64,000 nt of DNA from Coniferiporia sulphurascens. Taxonomy: Eukaryota > Basidiomycota > Agaricomycetes > Hymenochaetales > Hymenochaetaceae. The notes beneath the pieces are model-generated. The model saw nothing but the letters and a program-made list of their open reading frames with translations, was not told the origin of the DNA and made no database searches. The position numbers were made by a program, and so were the translations under genes. The DNA is taken from assembly GCA_002794785.1 (NCBI GenBank), contig NBBA01000016.1:806001-870000 (forward strand), read 5' to 3'. Below, one piece after another: positions 12,754 to 24,003 of the stretch. The number at the start of each line of letters is the position of its first letter. Within the stretch, counting starts at the first letter, position 1.

Positions 12754-14163
12754 ATGGCAATCGGACCCAATGAAGTCTTCCTGCTCATGCTGGTGATCGA
12801 GGGTGTGCTGCTAGGTGCGTATTTTCTGTGTATTTGCTTTTCATGCTGGGCGACTAGAATACTTAAAATCTCCCTTGTACCCCGAAGGGCTATTCACTAT
12901 GTTCTTCGGAGCTACAATACACATCCTGGCTTCTCGTCGTAGAAACGCGCAACCCGTGAATAAAGCGATTGTTGCTGTCTCCGTTTCTCTATATGTTGTG
13001 GCATTTGTGGTGCGTAGCCCGATGTAGCGTCCTTGTTTTCTGAAGAGCTCACGCCGTAATTATAGCATTTATGTCTGAACGCACGCAGGGATTTCGTCGC
13101 CTTTATCGAACAGCCAAATGGGAATCCTATCGCTTTCCTCTCCCACTCTAGTGATGGCTACTACGTTGCCAAAGAATCCCTATACGTTGTGCAGACGACC
13201 ATAGGCGACGGGTTCCTTGTACGTATGCGTACACCCTCGATTCCGACTTTCTTTTGAATCGTCCTGTTTCAAAAGATCTACCGCCTTTACATAGTATGGG
13301 CGAGGGACAAACGACTCCTTGTCTTTTCTTCAGTCCTTCTGTTGGGTAGTATAGGTGTGCCATTTCGTGCTGTCACCTCCTGTGACCTCATAGAGTGCTC
13401 ATAATGTTCTTTCAGTGAGTGGCATCGGGGCGTTACACAACGCAGCGCGTGCTTCCTCGACAACCCCGATATTCGCGGCTCAAATCAAGAACTGGGTCGT
13501 ATCGTTCTTCGTACTCACACTCTTTACAAACCTTTTCTGTACTGGTGCGTCCTGTATCCCGGTCCTGAGGGTAGGGTTCGAGCTAATTAGAACTCTCCGT
13601 CCTCGTTTCCCTCTCAAGCTCTCATTGCACTTAAAATATGGTGGTCGGAACGCCGGCTGGCTGGGTTCGCACATTTTTCGGGCAGCTTCAAACCGGTCAT
13701 GATTATCGTGATTGAGTCGGGCGCGATTTACTCTGCGGCACTAATTGCGCTGCTAGGCACGTATCTCAGTAAGACCTGGGCTTTCTACTTCATTCTTGAC
13801 TCGATGCCACACATTATCGTGAGTCTTCAATTTTTTTCATCTCGCGACATCTATCCTTAGGACTTACACGTGCAGGGTATCGTATTCTCGTTAATCATCG
13901 TGCGGATGAGCTTGAAAATTCCTTCCGGAGAGACGAAGCCACATAGCCTATCGAAATGGCAAGCTCGGGCAGCCAGTGAAAACACGCAGGGCGGCCGGAA
14001 TCTGCCAATGCAGTCTCTTATTGTCCAGGTTAGGAAAGATATGTCAACTCGCGACGACAGCGGGAAGTCCATCGCTCGGGTATCAACGGAAGATGCCCCG
14101 TCGACGTTGGGCGTCGGCAGCGTGGGAGGAAAGCGTTCTGAGAGCGTTGATTATGATTGTTGA
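12754..14163 (+). CDS. Seven-helix integral membrane protein of unknown function
   Basis: Seven exons: 12754-12814, 12858-13009, 13066-13218, 13276-13354, 13416-13544, 13619-13818, 13876-14163; all junctions are GT-AG and phases match. The protein starts MAIGPNEVFLLMLVIEGVLL (helix 1). Further hydrophobic segments surround AIVAVSVSLYVVAFV, the motif IGDGFLIYRLYIVWARDK, NWVVSFFVLTLFTNLF, VMIIVIESGAIYSAALIA and IVFSLIIVRM. A soluble tail rich in Ser, Thr and charged residues follows. The GDGFLIYRLYIVW motif at helix 3-4 is typical, as I recall, of a large basidiomycete family of uncharacterised seven-helix proteins separate from DUF6534. Its location beside the DUF6534 array makes this a membrane-receptor-like neighbourhood, but no ligand or partner can be inferred. 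Confidence 0.82.
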
Positions 14164-17100
14164 ACGATTCGGGCCCCGGGGTAACCATTTTAATTCCGAA
14201 TAGGCCTATTCCCCGTGCCCGAAAGCTATTCGTGGCCGTAGAGTATATATAGTCATATTTATTTTTGCAGCGTAGTCCTCGTAGGTCAGATATTGGTCCT
14301 AGAAAATGCAGTGCTGCTTCCGCGGGCTATTATCGATCAGCAGCGCAAGTCACAGCGTCGGCGCCGACATCTTAGAGACAATCAAACTCGGGAAACATTG
14401 GTATGTGGTGTTGTGTGATCCTGTGTCTCATCCGATTCGCAACGAGTGATTGAGTGATAGAGACCGGTGATAGATCACAGGGGGCGCCGGATGCCTTTTG
14501 GCTTGACGCTCCAAACGTATGTATAGTTCGAAGGAAAAAAACTTCCCGTCCGACACAGCTCGCAAGTCTCAAGTCCCGGGGTCATCGGCACGCAAAGACG
14601 TAGGCACGAGTTTTGATCAGCCGTCGGTGGACTAAGATTCCGGTAACTAAAATTTCGTCCCCTTTCCGGAAACGTAGGACGCTGATGCATTTGATGGGAC
14701 GCGCAAAGGTTGCATCGCATAATTTGGAGAGACTTTGATAAAGTGGACCACAATCAGCTCTTCGTGGGCACTACCATAGCACTCGAACAATGTTTAGTGT
14801 GACCACCTCCGCGCTACAGACATTCATCAGACAAATCCGCACTACAGCATATTTTCATATGATTTGTTAAGGTGTGCTTACGATTTGAGCGTTTTCCTTT
14901 TCCTGTAACTGGGCACCACTTCGTTATCCTCAGAACTCGTAGTACTCATCATCCTCCCTCCTATTTTCTTCCCTTTTTACCCTCCTTCACCTTACTCGAC
15001 GTTATGCGCCCGCCGCTTCTCTTAATCATTCACCATGTACACACCGCAGATGAGCCCCTCTACCGAGAGCTCTGCGAGCTCTGCGTTCACCGTCCGAAAA
15101 TCAGGACCGTATGGACTTTGAGGTCAAGCATCGACGCTGCGCATGACGGGCGGTTTCCTTTTCTCCCTCTGTCATTGCAAGCCTTCATGTATCCGTTCGT
15201 ATTCTTCACTTTTTTTCCATTACTACTTCGCTTGTGGGCGAACGTCGAAAACTTCCATTGTGGCCAAGTCTCAAGAACGAAGATGAATCGTAAAGATAGG
15301 AATTAATTTCACAGGTAGATAAACTACCTAATGCGGAAGATGCTTGTGTTGGAATTCAGCAATTCGTGGCGCTAACGAATGCACCCCGTTTCCAAGTTTG
15401 TCGTTTAACCAGTAAATAATCGCGCGAGGGGAGACCGAGCGCGCATACAACAGGAAAAATTCCACGAAAAACAATTCAAACTCCGACGCCGTTTCGGCAT
15501 CGAGCTCGAACTTCAACAGCCGCTCAAGTTTTTGGAGTCCACACACACTTGCTCCTCCTGGTTCCAAACGCGCTTTTACGGCCTGGCATCGTATCAATGC
15601 ACGAAGGGTGAAAGGTTTAACTCGTTTAAATCCATCAGGCTTATCCCCTCGGCATCATCAGGCCGTTCTCACTCAGGCTGCTGATCGGTTCAGAGGTGGC
15701 TCAGATTCCCTGGTATCTCTGTGTTTTGTTTAATATTTGTCCTTCCAACGGGCTTACCGAAAATCTGTAAATGTATTTGAGGTGATTATAGCCACAACTA
15801 CCGGCTCTATTGGAATGTTCGTCGTACCTCCTGGTGACAGGGCCTCACGTCGCTAATACAGGGCGGTTTGCTTGCATCTAGCAAGGCAAACTCTTAGGCG
15901 GCCTATACTATGTCAATCGGAAGGATCCATTCAATCACAGAGGCATCTTGATCGTGTGGCCCTGGTGCTTATAGCTTATTTGTACTGCGTCTATGGGTAC
16001 CCGGAGCGGGTATTCTAACGTATCCTGCGACTCAACCGGCTCGTGCCACGATCAGACACGCTTGGTCTGCTTTGACCCCAAGCCCCTCTGGAATCCTTGT
16101 GAAAATATGCCTCTACCAGTCCCTTCCCGTGAAATCTTCGCATTTTGTTTTCATTGAGTCAACTATGCCCCATTTACCCGGCAAGATTTAAGACCTTGAT
16201 CTTTTACTTCACTACCTTGGGGACCAAAATTGATTAAGTCAATCATGGACATGTATTTTGGGAGCTGTCGTAGCGACAGGAGAATCGCTATCATGATACG
16301 CTCAGCGCCCCTGTCTGTAGCTGTTTGATCCTACGCCGATTACCCTGGTGGCAATTCTTAATCGGACGCTCCAAATCGTGTGGCGCTCTCCCATGTGTGT
16401 ACGTCGCACCGCGCCACCGGTGCTCATGCGTCTCGTACGCCCAGCGGCTTGCCTCGCCCGTGTCTGTACCGGCAAAACATTCGTTAACCGGCTGCACAGG
16501 CAAGGGATGGTGCATTCTCGCCGGTCGCTCTTTTCACAATCAAACCGTTCGCCTTTGGGTTCTCATCTTCACGTATAGTGCGAAAAGAACCAACTGGCCT
16601 CGCGCTATTTCTGGGTGCGTTTGCAATATTGGCGCTTTCGTTATCTGCGTGATCCATGCGTCTTACTCGACGACTGCGGTGCAGTGCGCATTTTCTAACG
16701 GAGTAAGGGGCCTCAGCCGTTCGACATTTGCCTTCTAGGTGCAGTTAACACCTATCGTGCGTCTCATTTGACTGGCTTGTCGAATAACAGACTATCCACC
16801 ACTTTTTGTCTGGACTCTGCCTGTTCCTCAACCCTTTCTCTAGAACCGGTTATCCCAATTCATTAATCCCGACCACCAACATTGTCAGGGATTACGAGTC
16901 GCCGACGTTTGCGTAAGGATGGCCCTCTTCAAATATTTCCCCGCGTCTGCGCTCAACTTCGAAAGCTCGATTAGTTGCGCCGAAGTTATGTGCTTCAACA
17001 CCTTTTTGCACAGAGAAATCAAAGGGTTATCGAGGGTCCCCCCCCCCTGAGGGCACCTACTCCTCTAAAGCTTTATTCTTATGCGGGACTTGCGGGAGTG

Positions 17101-18253
17101 TGTGAACGGAGGATGACCTCCAATCGCGAAGTGACTCGCGAGACCGTTCACGACTCCGCTCTTCTTCGTGTGGAGTTTCACCGGGATCGGGTCCTCCGTG
17201 GCCTGCTGAAAAAGATGACTGACTCGGTAGTAGCGAATCCTTCCCATATTGATCTGGTGTCGATCCCTGTGCTAATGATGGTGAGGTTAGGCATGGCTAC
17301 GGATAAATAGTAGTTGACGAGGGCCCTGTGGTGAGCGGTCGTAGGTAGCTTACGATCATCAGAAGGTTTCTCGAGCTCGCTAAACAGCTTGGGAAGCACA
17401 CGATACAGTGTCCTGAGGAACTTTTGGTCCTCCTTTGTCAGGCTAGGCTGCTCGCTTCCGTATGTCTTCTTTCTGGTCTCGGTTTTGTGATAACATGAGG
17501 AAGTCGAAAGGAACACCCACCAGGCTCTGTCCCTCCTCTCATTTTTTTTCGATAAACTTTTCGTGGCGACGTACACTCAGGAAAAATCGACTGACTTCGA
17601 GGGTGCGAAACAAAGAAGGAAGAGGTGGATGTTGGGAGAGAAACAGAAGCGGGCCGAAAGAATTCAGGATCTACGTCATTTCATTTAGCGCCCGAGGGCA
17701 CGTTGCCTGCTGCAGTTGGCCAAGTCCAACTTCTCGCGATACTCCGGGCCTCTTTATCGGATGATCACAAAGCCGGAAACCGCACTGAATCGGAGCATGC
17801 GTACAGTGTGAAGAAGTTAAAATTACATACGAAGATGTAGTATGTTCTCTTGGAGGATCATAAAGGGATCCTTAACAGCCATCAGAACTCGAAACCTGTT
17901 GTATGGTGTCAGTGTTGGATTGGACAAGTGGTCCAGACATTGGGAATGCACTTGCGAATATCTAAGTATACCACATAACCAGCAAATAATGCACGAGAGA
18001 ACCTTGCTACTGGGGCAGAAAACACTTTAAAAACCTTTCTAAACTCCGAGCTACCATGTGATTAAGGACCAGGTTCGCATAATCACTAATCTCACAGTCG
18101 GTGATGTGGAGGTGTTAGACAATATTGCTATTCCACTGAATACAGATAGGGAAAATGTCCTGATACTCATACATGTTCACTAACAAGTATGAATAAATTT
18201 TCTGAAAGCTCGTATCCGATCCGTAGCAGCTCGTGGAAGTAAGATGGGACATA
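14164..18253. other. Gene-poor stretch with an old coding repeat, otherwise unrecognised
   Basis: Apart from the repeat at 15346-15518 no gene could be supported. A CT-rich tract leads to an ATG at 15035 that opens a 28-codon frame (MYTPQMSPSTESSASSAFTV...), which may be the first exon of a small gene, but I could not join it to a second exon. Open frames at 16325-16738, 16975-17310 and 17178-17576 overlap on both strands and match nothing I know. A run of ten C lies near 17038-17047. Confidence 0.35.
15346..15518 (-). repeat. Coding relic repeated in inverted orientation at 63.3 kb
   Basis: On the minus strand this encodes LLKFELDAETASEFELFFVE and onward through IIYWLNDKLGNGVHSLAP within an open frame at 15328-15597. 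About 175 bp match 63321-63495 on the plus strand, where one extra T in a T-run shifts the frame. Similarity stops sharply at both ends. I do not recognise the protein; a transposon gene is possible because it is dispersed. Confidence 0.6.
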
Positions 18254-18722
18254 CAGTCGAACCTCCCATAGTGGATCATCCTCATAATGAATATCCTCCC
18301 ATAATGGGTAGTCTAGGGCTTCCACTAAGTCGGTAGTCAGAGATTCCCTATAAGATAATGAATAAAGTCGATAATGCATAATAAATAACAAATCTTGAAA
18401 ATTTAATAGGTATATCCATTATCAGAGGTAAACTCGGCTGTATAAACTACTATATATAGACATTTGCTTACACTTCTTCTGTTTATAATCAATACTAAAA
18501 CCTGATTTTGCGGTACACATTAGTCACATTCAGTTTGTCCCTTTGTAACCCAGCAATATGTGACATATTTTAAGTCTTACAATATTTACTTTACCCCCAT
18601 CTTGGTAATTTACAAGAATTTTTTAAATTACATAATAAAATGGGACTCTCTTACTGGATATCCTCCCATAATGGATATTTTTCCTTTCCACCGACCCCCA
18701 TTCATTATGGGAGGTTCAACTG
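18254..18722. mobile_element. Non-autonomous pogo/Fot1-like MITE, 469 bp
   Basis: The left end reads CAGTCGAACCTCCCATAGTG and the right end, reverse-complemented, CAGTTGAACCTCCCATAATG: terminal inverted repeats with few mismatches. A TA dinucleotide flanks each side (18252-18253 and 18723-18724), the target duplication of Tc1/mariner-type elements. The inner repeat ATATCCTCCCATAATGG occurs near both ends. No transposase frame is present, so an autonomous relative elsewhere would be needed to move it. Assignment to pogo/Fot1 rests on the terminal sequence and is an inference. Confidence 0.78.
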
Positions 18723-18914
18723 TAGATGCTATAAATACATTAATTGGGAGCAGATAGACGTTAGTACACAATATCATGCGAATACTGTAAGTATTTATTT
18801 CGTACTGGTGCACACAAGAAACAGTCCGTTCCGAACAACAAAGAGACGCTTCGAAACGAGGGTACGCGCTATATCACAAACTTTGAAAGCACAAATCTAC
18901 TGACGCATCCCACT

Positions 18915-19306
18915 TCAGCAGCAGCAGCATGGCAAAGGGATAATGTAGCAGCATCCACCGTCCTATACGACAATCAAAGTCAGCGTACGGACACTCGAAT
19001 GACGAAGAAACCATGGCTCACGGGACATGGAATGCACCCTCCGCGCAGACGCGCCGCGACGCCGTGTTGGCCTGCGTCCTTACGTTCGGTGGTCATGCAC
19101 GACGTGGGAGCGAGCTGTTCGGTCCGCACAGCGTGTGGTACGGTACGGTCGTCTGCCTCCGTATCCGCCATATACGAGTCGTCGTTCGACGGACTGCCGA
19201 CACTGGTCCGGCCGCCGACTCCACTGCTGCTTCGCGCAGCGGGCGGGTACGCCGGCATGCGAGAGGGCATGGATATGGATGGCTGGTGTTGTGAGCTCGA
19301 GTACAT
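18915..19306 (-). CDS. Small protein with C-terminal cysteine cluster
   Basis: Two exons, 19306-19022 and 18962-18915, give 110 aa. Exon 1 starts MYSSSQHQPSISMPSRMPAY, a Ser/Pro-rich low-complexity head, passes an acidic patch (SYMADTEADD) and ends ARLRGGCIPCP. Without splicing the frame runs on into 13 unrelated residues. With a 59-nt GT-AG intron it continues DGGCCYIIPLPCCCC and stops, so the C-terminal half alternates cysteine pairs and ends in four cysteines. I recall small agaricomycete proteins with the same GGCIPCPDGG...CC end, of unknown function. Terminal cysteines next to hydrophobic residues could be lipid-modified for membrane attachment (inference). A TATA-like element and a perfect CRE-type palindrome lie upstream. 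Confidence 0.78.
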
Positions 19307-19367
19307 GGTAGTGGTTGTTGGTAGTGGTGGTGCGCAAGATGTGTCGAAGAGGTGCTCGGTGCTCGTT

Positions 19368-19426
19368 CTTATATGAAGTTCGAGTCTCCCGGGCGGCGCC
19401 CGCAGTCTGTGCGTGCCCTGACGTCA
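19368..19426 (-). promoter_or_regulatory. Promoter of the cysteine-tail gene: TATA box and CRE-like palindrome
   Basis: On the minus strand TATAAG (19368-19373) lies about 65 bp before the ATG of the gene ending at 18915. The palindrome TGACGTCA (19419-19426) lies about 115 bp before it and is the consensus site for CREB/ATF-type bZIP factors. The leader between TATA and ATG is C/A-rich and ends CCACTACC before the ATG, as in many fungal genes. Activity is inferred from position only. Confidence 0.55.
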
Positions 19427-21566
19427 ATGAGATCGACGCTTACCCCGTATTTGGGAATTTATAGAATTATGTAACGTAGGAGATAGCCGAACTTTACTCA
19501 GGCTAGCGGAGAAGCGACAAGATACTAACCCGTTACTTAACTCTTGACTTGCTCTATGGCAAAGAAAGGCAAATGAAGTTCTTGTGTTAGTGGTCGAATA
19601 AGCGTCTACCTCACATCACTCCCTGTGGAAAAGCAAGCGGTTCTTGTCAGCAACTGCAGACCTGTACACTGCGCAGTCGCCGCCCCGCTCAGGATCGCAT
19701 TGCCGTTCACCATCTCACAAAGGCTGTACCATATTAATAAGTTCTCTTAGTGTCCCTACTGGGGCCAATATTAACTGCAATGTCCGCGGAAGATGGAACA
19801 AGGGGGATTCTGTACCGAATTAGCCAACTCCTTACTATCATCTGCCCTCTTTTACAAAGTCATATCGTCAGACAAACTTTGGATCTCTGGCTTCTACGCC
19901 ACGGAAACGGCATCGAAAAAATTCATGCTGCCCATTTCCAAAGGAAGGCGGAAAGGGAAGGTACGCCAATGACGAGCATCAACGCCCAACCTTTTGAGCA
20001 GATCGCTTCCGAAGGGCGCCAGTGTTGTCTTATTGAATCCATGCCTTTCGAGGACAAAAGTTTGGTATACGGAAAGACGAGCCGCCGTGTAGTGTATGAA
20101 CATTTCCGGCTGTTTATTTTTCCGGTAAAGTCTTGAGAGGTTTCCGGCGCGAGAGTGGTTTTGCCTCTGAGATAGCATCTTGTAGAGTACCAGTGTTCCT
20201 GAAGAGAAGCGATGATCCAATTCTAATGGCTATCGTTATGGGCAAAATTCGACATTTTTTGGAATTCTGCGGGGAACCGATGTTTCTTGCACCTAACCAC
20301 CACATGTGACTGTTTGATGGAAGCTACTTTCAATTTATGAGAGTGAGGGTGGAGACAATCACTTTTCTGATCCGTCGGTAGGTTCGCGCTCCGGTCTCTG
20401 GCGTGTCAATTCGGCGCTTGCATTGGCTTTCTGTCGTAGGACATGTGTAAGAATTTACAGAACTAACTGAACCTGTGTGTCCGTATTTCGAATCCACCGT
20501 TGAGTACATCACTCGCTGTATGTCGGGATCCCGGGTCCACAGTTGACTGATTCCGATTTTCATCCCCTTTCAGTGCTTTTGGATAGTCTTCTGCAAAACG
20601 TAATGAACAGGATTATCCCTTCGCGGAATGGATCACGTTAGATCCGCCTTATCGGAACAAGTACCGATTGCACGTAAAGTGTGTACTAGAAAGAAGACGG
20701 ATCGCATGTTGCAGTTCATTTTTCAGTGCTTTGTTGCGTTGCTTCGGATTGATAACGCATCCAAAACACTCCTTCCGTGCCCGCCTCAGGGACGAAGAAA
20801 TGCATGTCTTGCTTCGACGGAATGTCGGATACTGTAGTAAGATGGGATCGCCTGCCTGTGCAGAGTCAGGGGTCAGCTCTGTGGGCCTCGATGGAGAGAA
20901 GCCTTGACGAAGCTCCTCACCTGAGTTTTGATTGGCCAAACGTAAGCACTCCGTTCCCATCAGAATGGACTTGTACCGCGGCATGGCGGCAGCTGAGGGT
21001 ACCGTATGGTAACTTGGCTGTTTTAATGCGCAAAAACTATGATAGAGAGAAATTTCCTCTCCAGGCTTTTCGGGAGTCAATTGTTATGGAACCTGAAGCG
21101 AATGCGCAGGTGAAGATGATGTTAGCCGACGGTTGAGGTATGCACTAATCGTGATTACGCGAGTCACATGTGAGGTACGTATGTTACGTAATCATTCCGA
21201 AGGCTCGCTTAAATTTAGGTTTACACATCCCAGCATTTCCGACTGATGCGTCTCCTTCTCCCATTCTAAGAACACAGCTCTCTTCCTACACAACATACTA
21301 TCGCCCTCGGTCTCAATCGTCCCAAGTCACAGACTCAAAGTCGGATCAAACACTCTTTTCTTCCTGCCTCGCGTGTTCCCAACGTGCTCTTCTCTCTTAC
21401 CAGACGACCATCTACTAGCACCGCCTGAGTCAACCAGCTCTAATCAGACAAAGGTCCCACTTGCACCATCCCAGCGGAGACCGTGATGAGGGGTTCTCAG
21501 TGCATGGGCGCAGGCTCGTTCTTCGTCGTCACCAGCAAGGAGGCGACCAGCTTCGGCGCGTACAGG
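19427..21566. other. Intergenic region with unassigned open frames
   Basis: A plus-strand frame at 19750-20136 (with RISQLLTIICPLL and RRVVYEHFRLFIFPVK) and another at 20777-21136 (with LSFDWPNVSTPFPSEWTC) look partly coding but show no motif I know, and I could not connect them by convincing introns. They may be decayed genes. From about 21170 the DNA is the promoter side of the transcription factor gene, with CT-rich tracts. Confidence 0.35.
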
Positions 21567-24003
21567 ATGGCGAGTAGCGCGCAAGACAACTTGCAACGTG
21601 GAAAGGCGTGTTTGAGCTGCAGGTACGCGCCAATCGTGTGCAACTTTGTACACTGTGACTCTGCTTGACGTTCTCCTCTTTGCCGGCTTTCGCCACTCCA
21701 GGCGAAGAAAGATAGTAAGCACTTTCCCGTCTTCGTACGCCACTTGTTTCATACCTGAAAACTAACGTGTCGCCCTATGTTTCGGCACAAAGAGATGCGA
21801 CGGCTTACGTCCGATATGTGCGCAATGCAGCCGCAGGAATAGAGCAGACGACTGCGAGTACACTGACAAAAACGGGCCCACGCGTACGGAGATGCTGGAA
21901 GGGAGTCTGGCCCGGCTCCAAGCTAGGATCAAAGAGCTCGAGCATCCCGATGACGATATGGAAGACGACCATCCTGAGGCGCCTACCTACGTTACGATCG
22001 ATACGTCCCTTCCTCCTCTTCCTCCTCCTCGAGGGGAATGTGGTCGCATTCTTCGTGTCATCCCGTGCGCCGGAGCAGGCCTGGAAACGTTAGAGATAAC
22101 GTCTCCAAGCTCTGATGGATCGACAGATGCGTCTCATTTCTTTGACGATATGGGGCATGCCCCTGGATCGAGTTCCCCCGCATCCTCCATAGAGCCCCCG
22201 CCGTGGTGGGAACTCGACGAGCCTCCTCCGGACATCGCGAACATGCTGTACGTCATCCTCTCTCCTAACAACGGCGGCTTCGTAACGGAGCTGTATTTGC
22301 AGCATCCGCCACTTCCTCCCTAACTCCCAGCAACTCGGCTTCGCGCTCAGCATACGGCGATTCCTTGAAGCCCTCGAAGGGCCAATGTTACCGCATAATG
22401 CCCTGATGAACGCGATCTATATGTGGGCACTACGCCTGTCCCGTAACCCAGATCTACAGCGCCATGAGGATGCGTATCTGCAAAGGGCGCTCATGGCTCT
22501 TCAGGACATTCCGAGCTCAAGTCCGAGCGACTCAAGCGACGTACGTAGGTTCCCTTCGATCACGCCCGGCGATCTCTGACCCTGTTGCCTTACCACCAAT
22601 AGACAATGCTCGCAACGAAGATTGTGCAGGTTATCCAAGCCGAGGTGCTCGTTGCGCAATACTTGTACTGCTACGGGCGCATGCATGAGGGGCGCTATCA
22701 TGCTGTTTCGGCCATCACGCTCGTGCTGAGCTATGGCTTCAACCGCCTTTCGCCCACGTCGGTGCAGGATGCGAAGACCACACTCCGTGCGCGTGTGGAC
22801 CTCAATCTTTTAACGCATAGCCTTGCTCCTCCGCGTGACCTGGTTGAATATGGCGAGCGCGTAAACGTATTCTGGTCGGTATACAATGTCGACCGATGTT
22901 GGAGCGTTACGGGTGCGCCTTGTATCCTGACGGATGACGCAGTGCATGGGACGCAGATCGATACGCCGTGGCCGCTGGATGCACATGAGTACGAGATGGT
23001 AAGGCGTTTATCTTTTCCTAGCGGCTCGAGGTCGCTCATTCTATTTCTTGCCCCAGGCGGCCGCGAACCCGGAAATGATCACGCTATTTCCTAGTAACAG
23101 AACAATACAGCGTTTCATAGCTGGGGAGCCTCCCCTGCCTTGCGTGAACCACACTTCATACGCAGCGATGCGGGTCAAGGCGTCGGCGCTCTTTGGCCGG
23201 ACAAAGAAACTTTCCGTGGCCTGGGAATCAGGTGCGTCCCCCCATTTCCTCATACGTTTACCTCCTCACTCACGTGTCCATTCTTTCACTCTCTTCGAAC
23301 AAGAAGAACTCCCCCACGAGACGCGCGAGCTTCTTCGAGCAGATATGAACAATGTCGTGCGGCTAGCACTCGAATTCGCCGCCGCGCTACCCGAGCTTGA
23401 GAACCTCGAGAAACGCATCGAGTCCTCTGATGCTCGGCGCACGATCTACGTCATTCACGTACTCGTGCACACAGCCATTATCGTGCTGTACCAGGCATGG
23501 GCAAACGAGGGCGACGGCAACGCTGTGCATATGTGCCTTGCGGCGGCGGACCAGGTGTCGCGCGTGTCGGACATCGGCGGTCCGACGGTGCTACGCTTGC
23601 TTGATCCGGTTCTAGGGGTAAATCGGCTAATTTTTATTTTATTTTATTTTTTCATCTGTTGCTGACCGCTGCGCGTGATGCAGACTGTCGGCTCGACGCT
23701 CGCGAGGTTTTACGTAGAGGAGCTCGCGCGTGCACGGAGAGCACCCGACTCGCTTGAGGCGCGCGAACATCTTGCGCTGGTTGAGAAGCACACGCGGCGG
23801 CTCATCCAGGCGGCGAAGGAAGGGAATCAGTGTCCTGTTTACGGTGAGTGTGGCAAACCACGGGTTTCTGCAAAGGGGCGAAGAACGGAAGCTAACTCGT
23901 TCCCTTTTTCTTTTCCCTCTCTTAATAATCCGTAATTCCAGGTCTGCAAACGCACAATATATTCGACATCATCCAGACGCAGATGCTGATACCCGACGAC
24001 TAA
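21567..24003 (+). CDS. Zn(II)2Cys6 transcription factor with fungal-specific domain
   Basis: Nine exons: 21567-21622, 21702-21714, 21793-22247, 22303-22540, 22603-22998, 23057-23231, 23304-23617, 23684-23843, 23942-24003, giving 622 aa. Residues near 14-45 form a complete binuclear zinc cluster with spacing C-x2-C-x6-C-x6-C-x2-C-x8-C; it is split by two introns, the middle exon being only 13 nt. A short basic/coiled stretch follows (EGSLARLQARIKELEHP), then a Pro/Ser-rich linker. The middle region matches the fungal-specific transcription factor domain, with ALRLSRNPDL, the helix around GRYHAVSAITLVLSYGFNRL, and GTQIDTPWPLD. The protein should bind paired CGG-type sites in the nucleus. All six cysteines are present and no stop or frameshift was found. 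An MFS transporter lies 2.9 kb downstream on the same strand, a common regulator-transporter arrangement. Confidence 0.9.

Noticed and set aside
17178..17576. Minus-strand 132-residue frame as a gene
   Set aside because: It overlaps plus-strand frames, has no motif I know and no convincing introns or promoter.
18980..19306. A single-exon 108-residue protein
   Set aside because: The last 13 residues are intron sequence; the GT-AG splice gives a cysteine-rich end with a fitting phase.
18999..19376. Overlapping plus-strand frames at 19.0-19.4 kb
   Set aside because: They are antisense to the cysteine-tail gene, and the promoter elements and splice signals are on the minus strand.
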